Notes: generated by a model not told the origin, from the sequence alone. DNA of 64,000 nt from a virus (IMGVR_UViG_3300033182_000769:96010-160009); one strand, 5' to 3'; shown: positions 8,242 to 16,992, counted from the first letter of the stretch. Program-made: numbers and translations.

Positions 8242-8716
8242 GGAATTTAAACTCTACTGTTAGTGTTTTAAAAGACTGTACAGGATTTGTGATAGCATAC
8301 AGTCTGTTATCTACATGAATTATAGATCCTTTTTTAGTTTTTATTCTTTCAACTTCGTTGCAACAGTCGTCAAAGAAAATTACTTCACTATCATTATCAT
8401 TAATGATATACAATACTCCATTTAATTTAGTTGGCCGGTTACAGTTAACACTTGTAATATTTGGATTTTGATATTGTAATTTAAATTTTACATTTTGTAA
8501 TTCAAAAGGACCGATCTCAGTTTTATCCATAACATTATCTAATATATGCCAAACCCATGCAGCAAATATTTGGTCATCTTTGTCAAAAGTTAATTCATTA
8601 ACAAACTCAACACTAACTTCTCCTTTAGTGTAGACCCATTTAAATTCTCTCCCGTTTACAGTGTTTTCTAAACGATCCTGTGAGTACGGATTAATAATGC
8701 TATTAAAAATTTTCAT
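8234..8716 (-). CDS. Degenerate 2OG-oxygenase paralog lacking iron ligands, array member 4
   Basis: 160 residues, about 40 shorter than its neighbours. It keeps the family frame: MKIFNSIINPYSQDRLE at the N-terminus, the strand GVLYIINDNDSEVIFFDD that aligns with 'YYLNDSDGDTIIF', and KKGSIIHVDNRLYAITNP aligning with the 'KKGRIVLFDGLHFHTS' segment. The HxD before the central strand is replaced by NRPTKLN, and the distal His and the Arg are missing or displaced. It probably cannot bind Fe(II) in the usual way. The reading frame is intact and coupled on both sides, so it may be a non-catalytic partner and not a decayed gene. Confidence 0.65.
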   Translation of the reverse strand: MKIFNSIINPYSQDRLENTVNGREFKWVYTKGEVSVEFVNELTFDKDDQIFAAWVWHILDNVMDKTEIGPFELQNVKFKLQYQNPNITSVNCNRPTKLNGVLYIINDNDSEVIFFDDCCNEVERIKTKKGSIIHVDNRLYAITNPVQSFKTLTVEFKFHD

Positions 8717-9321
8717 ACTATATTGATATTCAAAATTATACGTTTGTCGTTTTCTTTAGGACTTTGAGAAGTGTGAAAGTGTAGTCCGTCAAACAGTACA
8801 ATTCTGCCTTTCTTTGGTTTAATTCGTTGTTTAATAGTTAAAGGTACCGGCTGCTCAGCATCTTCGCTCCAACGCTCATTAAAAATAACGGTATCACCGT
8901 CTGAATCGTTTACATAATACACCATTACTAAATGTTCATTATACACATCGAGGTGCGGATAATGAATAGCATTATCGTGTGTTGCTCCAGATGCAGGATT
9001 AGGTGTCAGCATATTTGCTTTAACTCTAATAATACCGTGTAAATCTATATTTTCTTCCTCACAAACATAATCTATAATCATTCGAGACATCATGTATGCA
9101 TCATGAGGATCGTACCATAAACTGTCCATAAACAACGGCTTTGTCATTCCTGACGACTCTATATGTTTATAATTGTCTGGAAATGTGAATTCGTTTTTAG
9201 GTGTTTGTGTACCTAATGATAAATTATCCATTGCAAACCAATAGAAGTTATCAGAAGTTAATCTTTCTTCTAATCTGTCCACTAATGCAGGAGGTAGTAA
9301 ATTATCAAAGACCTTAATCAT
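8713..9321 (-). CDS. 2OG-Fe(II) oxygenase, array member 5
   Basis: 202 residues. His123-Leu-Asp125 (HYPHLDVYNEH), central strand VYYVNDSDGDTVIFNERW, KPKKGRIVLFDG then distal His183 and Arg194 (KRIILNINIV). All ligands of a working enzyme are present. It is coupled to member 4 (4-bp overlap) and begins one base inside the stop of member 6 (TAATG). Confidence 0.82.
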   Translation of the reverse strand: MIKVFDNLLPPALVDRLEERLTSDNFYWFAMDNLSLGTQTPKNEFTFPDNYKHIESSGMTKPLFMDSLWYDPHDAYMMSRMIIDYVCEEENIDLHGIIRVKANMLTPNPASGATHDNAIHYPHLDVYNEHLVMVYYVNDSDGDTVIFNERWSEDAEQPVPLTIKQRIKPKKGRIVLFDGLHFHTSQSPKENDKRIILNINIV

Positions 9322-9959
9322 TAATCATCCCATTCTATAGCAAACGAAACAGAAATACGATCTTCTTCGCTGGTTTTATTTACACCAATTTCGTGATCCA
9401 TCCAACCCGGCCAAATTAATAAGTCTCCTTCTCCTGGAGCAAATGTATACGACGATAGTAACAGACTCTTTGAAGATTCTGTTTGATTTAGGTAGTACGC
9501 AAATTGATTTGGGTCAGTGAATGTTATATTTCCTGAATATTTAGGCACTGAAATATAATATGTTCCGGCTAATAAATCCGGAGCATGGTGGTGTCTGCCT
9601 TGAAAACCACCAGGAGGATTAATATTAAACCACATTGTTCTTAATCTAATATTACTATGTGAACGGGTCCACGGAGCATTGAGCTCTCTCATCTTTTCTA
9701 TAATATTATTAACATACTCTGTTGATCTTTCTAAAATTAAGTCTTTAAGATGTTTAAAAACATCAACTTCAAATAACTGAGATGTAAAGTCATCATAAAA
9801 ATAAGTTGTAAAGCCAGTATTATAAAAGTTTCCTTGTCCTTTTACCGGAGATTCATTGTAGATGGATTTAATCCAAGTTAGTATCTCATCGTGGTTAGAA
9901 ACTTTACTTTCTGTATCCAACAGTATTTTTGGAGAAAACGGTGTAAAATATTCTTTCAT
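9321..9959 (-). CDS. 2OG-Fe(II) oxygenase of the TIGR02466 type, array member 6
   Basis: 212 residues and of a different subfamily from the flanking genes. QGRHHHAPDLLAGTYYISVPKYSGNITFTDP followed by GDLLIWPGWMDHEIGVN and RISVSFAIEW is the pattern of the 'putative 2OG-Fe(II) oxygenase' family TIGR02466 (also PF13759), where the first motif is HxH-like. Three more members of this subfamily lie at 49.2, 51.2 and 59.8 kb in this window. GGAAGA precedes the ATG, 1 bp after the upstream stop. Confidence 0.75.
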   Translation of the reverse strand: MKEYFTPFSPKILLDTESKVSNHDEILTWIKSIYNESPVKGQGNFYNTGFTTYFYDDFTSQLFEVDVFKHLKDLILERSTEYVNNIIEKMRELNAPWTRSHSNIRLRTMWFNINPPGGFQGRHHHAPDLLAGTYYISVPKYSGNITFTDPNQFAYYLNQTESSKSLLLSSYTFAPGEGDLLIWPGWMDHEIGVNKTSEEDRISVSFAIEWDD

Positions 9960-9960
9960 G

Positions 9961-10551
9961 TTATAATCTTCCTACTGATTCCTTTGTTATTAAATCTACA
10001 TTTAATATAGTTCTAACGCCGTTAGTTGGCCGACTGCTACTATGATAGTGTTTTCCATTAAAAATTACACATCTTCCTTTTTTAGGTTTGATTGTTTTTT
10101 TAATTGTATAATTATCTGATTTTTCTGTTTCGTTATAAATGATAGTATCTCCGTCAGTATCTGTTAGATAATATAAAACAACAGTGTGTCCAATAGGCAA
10201 ATCTACGTGAGGATTGTTAACTCTATCATCGTCACTTCCTCTAACTGGAAACTGCAAAAATGCTCGCATCCGTAACATTGTTTCAACTTCGTCGTCAATA
10301 TGTTCTAATGCTCTGTACACTATTGGTAAGATATTAAAAAAATCAGGGTGTACACTATCAGGCTTATTTTGTCTATCAAAAATTAACTTAGCGAACCCGT
10401 AGTGATTAACTCTTTTTTCACTTTCCTGTCCGTCGTCAAATGTAATATCTTTTTGAAAATACCATTCGGTATCTCCTCTCATAAAATACCAAGTAATAAA
10501 ATCTTGATGCTGCTTAGGTAATAAATCGTCAATAATTACAATATCATCCAT
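9961..10551 (-). CDS. 2OG-Fe(II) oxygenase, array member 7
   Basis: 196 residues from the ATG at 10551 (a GTG at 10563 is an alternative). His115 and Asp117 in NNPHVDLPIGH, strand VVLYYLTDTDGDTIIYNE, KPKKGRCVIFNGKHYH with distal His170, and Arg180. It starts in the last codons of member 8 (ATGGATGA), so it is coupled to it. It is close in sequence to members 3, 5 and 8, showing serial duplication. Confidence 0.82.
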   Translation of the reverse strand: MDDIVIIDDLLPKQHQDFITWYFMRGDTEWYFQKDITFDDGQESEKRVNHYGFAKLIFDRQNKPDSVHPDFFNILPIVYRALEHIDDEVETMLRMRAFLQFPVRGSDDDRVNNPHVDLPIGHTVVLYYLTDTDGDTIIYNETEKSDNYTIKKTIKPKKGRCVIFNGKHYHSSSRPTNGVRTILNVDLITKESVGRL

Positions 10552-11143
10552 CGACAAATTCACCTAAAAGATTAAAATTGATAATACATCGTAACCCATC
10601 TTGTGGCTGCTCTGCTGTATGATAAACATCTCCATCAAACACTACACATTTATTTTTTTGTGGAGTAACTCGGATCATTTCTTCAAAATCTTCAGCCTCT
10701 AAATCAAACCGTGCTTCGCCTTCTCTTATATGATCAACTAAAATAGTATCACCGTCCGAGTCCATTACGTAATATAACACAACTAAATGTGTGTATGGTT
10801 GATCTGTGTGTAACGCATCAACTTTGGTATTTGTAAAGTTTTCGTGTAATGGCATCTGTAAAAAAGACCGTGCTTTTTGAATATTATGGTATTTGTAATT
10901 TATCTTCTTACAGGCCTCATCAATAATAGGTCTTACTAACTCTAAAAAATCGTCATCATTTTTGTTCCACTCGGTATTCACAAAAACGTGCCCGACTGCC
11001 GGTGTGGCTCTTTCATTAGACCCTGTTCCGTAAGTAATGTCCGTGATCAAGTGCCATGGCGCATTATGGAGTAAAACGTCCTCGATTTCATCGGCAACGT
11101 TTTGATCCAGCAAGTTTTCAATAATCGTTGGTTTTATAATCAT
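10544..11143 (-). CDS. 2OG-Fe(II) oxygenase, array member 8 (first of the operon)
   Basis: 199 residues from ATG 11143, chosen because IIKPTIIENLLDQ matches the N-termini of its paralogs; an ATG at 11182 would add 13 residues. His112-Thr-Asp114 (ALHTDQPYTH), VVLYYVMDSDGDTILVDH, distal His175 (GDVYHTAEQP), Arg185. It is promoter-proximal and divergent from the 693-residue virion protein gene. Confidence 0.8.
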   Translation of the reverse strand: MIIKPTIIENLLDQNVADEIEDVLLHNAPWHLITDITYGTGSNERATPAVGHVFVNTEWNKNDDDFLELVRPIIDEACKKINYKYHNIQKARSFLQMPLHENFTNTKVDALHTDQPYTHLVVLYYVMDSDGDTILVDHIREGEARFDLEAEDFEEMIRVTPQKNKCVVFDGDVYHTAEQPQDGLRCIINFNLLGEFVDG

Positions 11144-11168
11144 TATTTTACACGTACTCTTAACAAGG

Positions 11169-11176
11169 TATTTAGT
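11169..11176 (-). promoter_or_regulatory. Putative late promoter for the oxygenase array
   Basis: ACTAAATA on the minus strand, 25 nt before ATG 11143; with a start about 6 nt downstream the leader would be about 20 nt. Divergent from the plus-strand octamer at 11205. Confidence 0.35.
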
Positions 11177-11204
11177 GAGCATTTTTGCAGGTCTAAGAAA
11201 TATT

Positions 11205-11212
11205 GATAAATA
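11205..11212 (+). promoter_or_regulatory. Putative late promoter for the 693-residue virion protein
   Basis: GATAAATA, 26 nt before ATG 11239. The leader also holds a weak TAGGA ribosome site. Confidence 0.45.
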
Positions 11213-11238
11213 TAAAAAAGAATTTAGGATTTAAATCT

Positions 11239-13320
11239 ATGGCACTTCCACAGACGTTAACAAATTTACGAATTATCCCAAGAGAGGGTAGTTTTCTTGA
11301 TCGAAAAGTAGGATCACGAGGCGAGATTTTTTACGATCAAGATACAAATACATTAAGACTTTACGATAGCATTGTTAAAGGCGGATTTCCTATTGTTACG
11401 AAATCAAACCTTATTAGAGATCTTGAAAGTGAGAACGTTGCTAACGTAAAATATACTGTAGTAATTGTTAACAATGGTGAAGGAAACAAATATGTTCTTA
11501 ATAACGAATATTGGCCAGAATTAACATTTGTTGTAGGCTATACTTACACATTTATTCAAGACAATCCTACAAACGTTTATTATCCTAATCCTAATGGAAC
11601 TACTAATAATCAACATCCTTTAAACTTTAGTGCTGACCAGTTAAATGGTGAATTAGAGGATGGTACAAGTTATCTTGACGGAGTTACATATAGATTAGAC
11701 GGACTTGAAGTAACACAAGCGGATTATTTTAACGGGTTTGAAATTGCAACACAAAGAAGCGTAAGTATTCATGTTACATCATCAACTCCTACTACTCTTT
11801 ATTACTGGTGTCAAAAGCACCTAAATATGGGTCGGCCTATTACTGTTTCAAATCCCGGAACAGGCGGCGGTGTATTGGATTATAACGAACTTGAAAACTT
11901 ACCTACGTTGTTTGATGGAGATTATAACAGTTTAACTAATCTGCCTTCTATTCCAACAAGTATTTTAAACCTTGGAATTAGTGACGGAAGTAACAATCAA
12001 GTATTAACAACAAACGGAAACGGTGTATTTACATTTAAAACCGTAGCCGGTGGCGGTGGTGGTGATATCACTGTTGTTTCAGACGATGGCCAATTTACTA
12101 TATCTGGCGGGACAATGACTGTTGTCGGTGGCACAAACATCGACACTGAAGTCGTAACAGGAAGCGGACAATTAACAATTAATCTAACTCCGTTTGGAAT
12201 AAACTACTTAACTGATGTTGACACTTCAACAACAGCCCCCGAAGCAGGGCAAGTATTAAAATGGGATGGTGCCAAGTGGGCTCCTGCTACTGATGCTACT
12301 GAAGGCGGTGCAGGTCTCGATGCTCAATTCTTAAACGGTCAGCCGGGCCCATATTATTTAAATTATAATAATTTAACAAATACTCCTTCTACATTAACAC
12401 TTGCAAATTTAAGTGTTGGCAATGAACGTGCAGCAGCAGGCGACGGCGGCATTGAGTACGACAACACAACAGGCGTATTTCGATACACTCCGCCGGATCT
12501 GACAAGTTTTGTAACATCGGGCGAATTAGCGCCAGTTGCTTATACTGGGGACTATGCTAATATATCTAACACTCCTACATACGCAACAGTAGCAACATCG
12601 GGTGCTTACGGTGACTTATCCGGCACTCCTACAATTCCAAGTGCGTTAACTGATTTGGGCATTACTGACGGTACTAACGGTCAAGTATTAACAACTAATG
12701 GTGCTGGCGGATTTACATTTACAAGTGTATCATCCGGAGGAAACGCATTTACTACTATTAGCATTTCGGGTGCCGACAGCATTTTAGCAGATTCAAGTTC
12801 AGACACACTAACATTTGCAGCAGGAAGCGGAATTACATTAAGTACTGATGCTAATAACGACACTATTACTATTTCAAGTTCGTCTACCGGCGCTTCAAAC
12901 TTTAGTGGGTTGAGTGATGTTACAACAGCAAACACAACTATTGATAAAGTTTACCTACCGGCAATTACACAATTAGTTGTTGTAAACAATGGTGCTACAT
13001 CTTATAGATTTGATCAATACGGGTCCGCTAACAATCCGTCAATTTATGCTCTAAGTGGAACTACTATTGCGTTTGATATTGACGGCATTGGAGCACACCC
13101 ATTCTTAATTCAAGATGCAATGGGTACTAATTACGATACTGGATTGGTACACGTTACTTCAAACGGTAATGTATCTACTGCGTCAAATGCTCAAGGTAAA
13201 ACATCCGGCACGTTGTATTGGAAGATTCCGGGTGATGTATCGGGAACATACAGATACCAGTGTTCACTGCATCCGGCAATGGTTGGATCTATTTACGTTA
13301 AGAACTTTGGATCTATTTAA
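11239..13320 (+). CDS. Large virion/tail appendage protein with two cupredoxin-like segments
   Basis: 693 residues from ATG 11239; a TTG 36 bp upstream is open but less likely. The N-terminal part (LTNLRIIPREGSFLDRK) is typical of marine phage fibre-like proteins. Two segments resemble cupredoxins: the first has QHPLNFS and then YYWCQKHLNMGRP, the second AHPFLIQDAMG and YRYQCSLHPAMVG at the C-terminus. Each supplies His ... Cys-x2-His-x2-Met, close to a type-1 copper site. Between them lie repeats such as LGISDGSNNQVLTTNGNGVFTF and LGITDGTNGQVLTTNGAGGFTF, common in tail fibres. Metal binding is inferred. Confidence 0.65.
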   Translation: MALPQTLTNLRIIPREGSFLDRKVGSRGEIFYDQDTNTLRLYDSIVKGGFPIVTKSNLIRDLESENVANVKYTVVIVNNGEGNKYVLNNEYWPELTFVVGYTYTFIQDNPTNVYYPNPNGTTNNQHPLNFSADQLNGELEDGTSYLDGVTYRLDGLEVTQADYFNGFEIATQRSVSIHVTSSTPTTLYYWCQKHLNMGRPITVSNPGTGGGVLDYNELENLPTLFDGDYNSLTNLPSIPTSILNLGISDGSNNQVLTTNGNGVFTFKTVAGGGGGDITVVSDDGQFTISGGTMTVVGGTNIDTEVVTGSGQLTINLTPFGINYLTDVDTSTTAPEAGQVLKWDGAKWAPATDATEGGAGLDAQFLNGQPGPYYLNYNNLTNTPSTLTLANLSVGNERAAAGDGGIEYDNTTGVFRYTPPDLTSFVTSGELAPVAYTGDYANISNTPTYATVATSGAYGDLSGTPTIPSALTDLGITDGTNGQVLTTNGAGGFTFTSVSSGGNAFTTISISGADSILADSSSDTLTFAAGSGITLSTDANNDTITISSSSTGASNFSGLSDVTTANTTIDKVYLPAITQLVVVNNGATSYRFDQYGSANNPSIYALSGTTIAFDIDGIGAHPFLIQDAMGTNYDTGLVHVTSNGNVSTASNAQGKTSGTLYWKIPGDVSGTYRYQCSLHPAMVGSIYVKNFGSI

Positions 13321-13574
13321 AGGTAACTGTGAAGTTTTTCTTCTAAGGATTTTCTTGTATCTAAGATGTCATCCTTTAAATCTGCACCGGCAGTAGGTAG
13401 TTTCTTTTCATAAGCCATTTCAACAATTGATTCGTCCAAACGTTTTACTAAAGCAACTAACTTGCCTAACAGCATTTGTGCATCTTCCTGTTTCTTTCCT
13501 TCCATTTTAGCGATAGCAGCATTAAAGCGATCGTAATCTGCCTGGAACCGTGACGACTTAAATAATTTTTGCAT
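13317..13574 (-). CDS. Small helical protein of unknown function
   Basis: 85 residues, rich in Lys, Glu and Asp, almost entirely helical by composition (DYDRFNAAIAKMEGKKQEDAQ). No domain recognised. It overlaps the upstream gene by 17 bp and its stop overlaps the end of the convergent virion gene. Probably co-expressed with the neck genes upstream on the minus strand. Confidence 0.55.
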   Translation of the reverse strand: MQKLFKSSRFQADYDRFNAAIAKMEGKKQEDAQMLLGKLVALVKRLDESIVEMAYEKKLPTAGADLKDDILDTRKSLEEKLHSYL

Positions 13575-13944
13575 TTTCTAACTCCAAAATAGTTTCAATC
13601 TTTGTTCTAATTAGATTGTTATTTAACGTAATTCTTAAACCGGTATGTAAATTTCGTGGAAGATTATTTAGCGTACTCCAGCATATTGTGTCTGATGTAG
13701 TAGTTAAGAATTCGTTATTAACCAAACACACGTATGTTCCGTATTCAAACCCCTCATCATCTGATTTATAAAGCTCAATAGGAACAATTCTTCCTTTTGC
13801 GTAATCGTTAAGTAGTTGTTCTGCATCGTCTAACAAGTTACTTGAACGCTCAAACGTTGGAACTGTCCATTTTTGTTCTTCAAGGACCAATAATACTCGA
13901 GATGTATTTAAAGATAAGAAAAGTAATCCGGCACGTTTTTGCAT
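13558..13944 (-). CDS. Nudix-fold-like protein without the Nudix box
   Basis: 128 residues. RAGLLFLSLNTSRVLLVLEEQKWTVP at the N-terminus, GTYVCLVNNEFL in the middle, and TICWSTLNNLPRNLHTGLR resemble the beta strands and the 'W-x5-LP--LH' ending of phage Nudix proteins. The catalytic box GX5EX7REUXEEXGU is not present, so hydrolase activity is unlikely. A late octamer (AATAAGTA) is exactly 5 nt before the ATG. Confidence 0.5.
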   Translation of the reverse strand: MQKRAGLLFLSLNTSRVLLVLEEQKWTVPTFERSSNLLDDAEQLLNDYAKGRIVPIELYKSDDEGFEYGTYVCLVNNEFLTTTSDTICWSTLNNLPRNLHTGLRITLNNNLIRTKIETILELENAKII

Positions 13945-13949
13945 AAACG

Positions 13950-13957
13950 TACTTATT
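13950..13957 (-). promoter_or_regulatory. Late-promoter octamer, 5 nt before ATG 13944
   Basis: AATAAGTA then CGTTT then ATG on the minus strand; it overlaps the end of gp15. Confidence 0.5.
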
Positions 13958-15422
13958 ATCCGTTCAAGTCAAAGCGCCACGAACCGGCTGCGTATTCCCC
14001 TTCAAATGACTTGAGCCATTGGACACCGTCCCATTTATATTGTATTCCTGTTCTTAGGTTTTTAATATATGTAGGAGTAGCAATTGGATCTGCAGGATCA
14101 AACACCTCTGACCAGACAGTGCCAGTCCATTCAACTATTGAATTAGCATAGATCACTGTATCATCGCCGTTAGCATCTTTCCACGCATCCGGACCGTCGT
14201 AACCAGTTTCGCCAACGTTTTTACTAACGTTAACATCATCAAGCATAAGATAGCGTGTTCCTGCGGGTATATTATTAATGCCGTTCCATAAATTTATTGG
14301 ATCAAACTTATAAGGATCTATAATAGCATCAATTGTTGTCAGTGACGATGCAGATCTGTAAATAGAAGGTATTGACGTATTAGTTGGAATAGTATCCTGG
14401 TCAAACGTAACAACCATAACAGACTCGTCTAATGGATTAATAGCAAACGTTCCTACCATTTCAGTTCCATTTGGCTGCATGAAGTAAATCTTACTACTTG
14501 GAGTGTTAGCACCGTACTTCTCAATAACAACATTCCAGTCATGTGGCTTGCCTGTTTTAGCAGGAACTTCTTCGAGATCTACGTCTAAACCTGCATCTGT
14601 ATCGCCAATAATGGTTACATCGTAATCGTATGGCTGACCGTTGTTTGATTTGAATATTAGTACGGGAACACGAGGAGAAATAATCTCTTGTGCTTCGCCA
14701 TCTGCTTCATTATAAATGATCTGATCTATTTCTTTAATATTGCCTTCTTCTGTAAAAATATTAGCAATAATAGTTTGAATAATACCAAGTTTCTTAACTT
14801 TAGCAGGCGGTGATAACCATACAGGCATTTCAAATTCTACAGATGCAATGTCAATGTCTGTGTCTGTTCCTGCAGGTATAGTACGAGAACTAAACTGTAA
14901 GTTTTGTAGATATACTGCACTTAAACTGGTCCAATCGATGTAATTGTCAGTAGTTTGAATTTCCAGTGCTGGATTAAACAATACCAGTATTTGTTCTAAC
15001 AACTGTAATTTTTGATCTGTGTTTGAAGTCCAAATGTCTGCCTTCATACGCATTTTAAATGGAGTAGGCATTAAGCGTTCTACAGTATATCCTGCGCCTT
15101 GTGCACCTGTATATGCAGGGTCGCCTGTTGAGTCAAACTCATAATTTCTTTCACGTATATGCATTTTACTTGTAAAGGTTGCATCGCTTAAACGTGATGC
15201 ATCCAACTCTAAATTAGTAATATAACAAGCAATGCGCGGAACATTAGGAAGTTTGTTTTCGCTGTTTTCACGAATAATGTTTGCAACCTGTCTGGTCATG
15301 TCGCCATACATAACAGGAACACTCGTTTGTGTACCGTCACCCGCTTCGTATTTAAAACCGATAAAGATACGCATAAACTGAGTAACGTACCTTCTTACTT
15401 GACCGTCGTAAAAGAAATCCAT
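13956..15422 (-). CDS. gp15: gp15-like tail sheath stabiliser / tail terminator
   Basis: 488 residues, against 272 in T4. The N-terminus FFYDGQVRRYVTQFMRIFIGFKYE with VPVMYGDMTRQV matches T4 gp15 (FYNSSFRRY ... VPITY), and PTPFKMRMKADIWTSNTDQKLQLLEQILVLFNP matches its PSPIKM ... EQILPYFQP region. gp15 caps the tail sheath and tube and joins tail to neck. The C-terminal 200 residues are an extension that includes a YIKNLRTGIQYKWDGVQWLKSF segment, a Trp-containing module also seen in gp14 and gp18. The gene is on the opposite strand from gp13 and gp18. Confidence 0.85.
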   Translation of the reverse strand: MDFFYDGQVRRYVTQFMRIFIGFKYEAGDGTQTSVPVMYGDMTRQVANIIRENSENKLPNVPRIACYITNLELDASRLSDATFTSKMHIRERNYEFDSTGDPAYTGAQGAGYTVERLMPTPFKMRMKADIWTSNTDQKLQLLEQILVLFNPALEIQTTDNYIDWTSLSAVYLQNLQFSSRTIPAGTDTDIDIASVEFEMPVWLSPPAKVKKLGIIQTIIANIFTEEGNIKEIDQIIYNEADGEAQEIISPRVPVLIFKSNNGQPYDYDVTIIGDTDAGLDVDLEEVPAKTGKPHDWNVVIEKYGANTPSSKIYFMQPNGTEMVGTFAINPLDESVMVVTFDQDTIPTNTSIPSIYRSASSLTTIDAIIDPYKFDPINLWNGINNIPAGTRYLMLDDVNVSKNVGETGYDGPDAWKDANGDDTVIYANSIVEWTGTVWSEVFDPADPIATPTYIKNLRTGIQYKWDGVQWLKSFEGEYAAGSWRFDLNG

Positions 15423-15574
15423 TATTTTTCCTGCTTGCTCGCTGTTCTATATTGTTTTAACTTATCCTGCACCTTTTGATTTAAATTCTTATCATCTTTT
15501 GCAGGAGGACGCTTCTTAACTGTATGCGTCTTAGGACGCTTGGTAGCAAAACCAAATATCTCATCTATACGCAT
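15422..15574 (-). CDS. 50-residue basic protein between gp14 and gp15
   Basis: Short frame joined at both ends by TAATG overlaps: its ATG overlaps the gp14 stop and its stop overlaps the gp15 ATG. It begins MRIDEIFGFATKRPK and is strongly basic (Lys and Arg rich, KKRPPAKDDKN). The start resembles the M-R-F-D-E-F start of the gene after gp13 and, more loosely, the capsid-targeting leaders of T4 internal proteins. Tight coupling argues for a real gene; function unknown. Confidence 0.6.
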   Translation of the reverse strand: MRIDEIFGFATKRPKTHTVKKRPPAKDDKNLNQKVQDKLKQYRTASKQEK

Positions 15575-16953
15575 TACTCGTCTGCCTCTGGACGCAATGC
15601 CTTATGTAAACTTTGCTTCTCTTTAACTTGCTTACCGTTAATATTATTAACCTTGTCGTTATTAATAAATGAAGTTTTCTGAGTTTGTCTTTCGTCCTTA
15701 TCTTCAAATGGTGCACCAGTTGCAACATCGTCACCGCCTAAGTTACTCATAGTCATTCTTATGTTATCTTCTATTTTAACCCATCGAGTTCCGTCAAATC
15801 TAAACAATCTATTTGGCATATAATCTGTTCTTAAACAATATTGTCCTTGTATTGCATTTAATGGATAAGCGATACCTTGCGTAAATGGAGCACCGTTTGA
15901 CGGTAGCCCATCCCCTACGATGTAGCCCGGATATGCATTACCTTCCGGAGTTTGGTATGCTGTATCTGCTGTGATAGCCATATACACTTCATTGCCTTGA
16001 TCGTCATATAGTGTATTGCCATCTTCATCTGTTGACGGAATTAATAAATCGTCGCTATCTGCTGTAACAAGTTGTGCTTTACCGTTTTCATCTGGTTGTA
16101 ATGTGTAGAACATTGTTGTATCAAAACCAGACTTAGGAGCATCTTCCTCTGCTTGATCAAGAACTGCTTGTGTAATCTGCATTTCTTTTTCGTATGTTGA
16201 CATTATATCGCGTAACGAATCAGCAATACGATAGTATTCGTCATTGGGCGGAGTAATACCTGTAACTTGTTTTATAACAGTATATTTGATGCCATCATAC
16301 TCAATAACATCATTAGGGAAGTATGTACTTTGTACGTTCCACGCACCTTTATAATTCTCTGTATCTGCAATCCCATCAAGTATTTGTTTGAACTCTTGAG
16401 AGTCTACTAAAGGAACACATTTAGCACGATACAGATGCGGGTACCAAGTTACACTAAAACCTTCTGCTGCACGATTTACTTCTTCTACAACATAGAATCG
16501 TTTTAATGCAAACTGTAAATCATTAAGAGCATATTCGTCTTTTAAGTGAGGCAATTCAATTACATCTCCTGACATAATTTTTCTGCCTAATTTTTCTACT
16601 GTATCGTTGATGTGGAAAGTAATAAAAATAGTGTCGTTTTGTAAAAACAGGCCAAATTGACTAAGATTAAAGTCAATGTCTTGTATATGGTACACACCTC
16701 TCAATATGTACACGTCAGGATCATATTTTCGATCTCTGTTTTCTAAAAACAGCATATCTTGAATATTAAATGGGTTATCACCGCCGGTATATTCTGGTGT
16801 GCTTGGAGTATTTCCCTGCGCAGCAGAATCCGGCCCAATATACTTGTGAACTAACACATCGACACCACCGACCTGGAACATTTCCCAGGCAGTTCTGTCC
16901 ATAAATTTAAAATCGTTGCCCTTTTCAGGACGGTATAAACTCAGTCTCGGCAT
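15574..16953 (-). CDS. gp14: gp14-like neck protein
   Basis: 459 residues from ATG 16953 (MPRLSLYRPEKGNDFKFMDR, the usual start in marine T4-like phages); a TTG nine codons upstream is less likely. FNLSQFGLFLQNDTIFITFHIND followed by GDVIELPHL corresponds to the FSNFGMQVQDEVTLSIN ... GDLIYFPM region of T4 gp14. Internal additions include a carbohydrate-binding-like segment (KGAWNVQSTYFPNDVIEYDGIKY, similar to CBM5/12 folds) and a Trp module (LFRFDGTRWVKIE). The protein connects head portal and tail with gp13. Confidence 0.85.
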   Translation of the reverse strand: MPRLSLYRPEKGNDFKFMDRTAWEMFQVGGVDVLVHKYIGPDSAAQGNTPSTPEYTGGDNPFNIQDMLFLENRDRKYDPDVYILRGVYHIQDIDFNLSQFGLFLQNDTIFITFHINDTVEKLGRKIMSGDVIELPHLKDEYALNDLQFALKRFYVVEEVNRAAEGFSVTWYPHLYRAKCVPLVDSQEFKQILDGIADTENYKGAWNVQSTYFPNDVIEYDGIKYTVIKQVTGITPPNDEYYRIADSLRDIMSTYEKEMQITQAVLDQAEEDAPKSGFDTTMFYTLQPDENGKAQLVTADSDDLLIPSTDEDGNTLYDDQGNEVYMAITADTAYQTPEGNAYPGYIVGDGLPSNGAPFTQGIAYPLNAIQGQYCLRTDYMPNRLFRFDGTRWVKIEDNIRMTMSNLGGDDVATGAPFEDKDERQTQKTSFINNDKVNNINGKQVKEKQSLHKALRPEADE

Positions 16954-16961
16954 AGTACTTG

Positions 16962-16969
16962 TATTTACC
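16962..16969 (-). promoter_or_regulatory. Putative late promoter for the gp14-gp15 unit
   Basis: GGTAAATA on the minus strand, 8 nt before ATG 16953, divergent from the gp13 promoter 16 bp away. Confidence 0.35.
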
Positions 16970-16984
16970 GTTTCTTGCACAAGG

Positions 16985-16992
16985 CATAAATA
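16985..16992 (+). promoter_or_regulatory. Late-promoter octamer, 5 nt before gp13 ATG
   Basis: CATAAATA then GTTAT then ATG. Confidence 0.55.
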
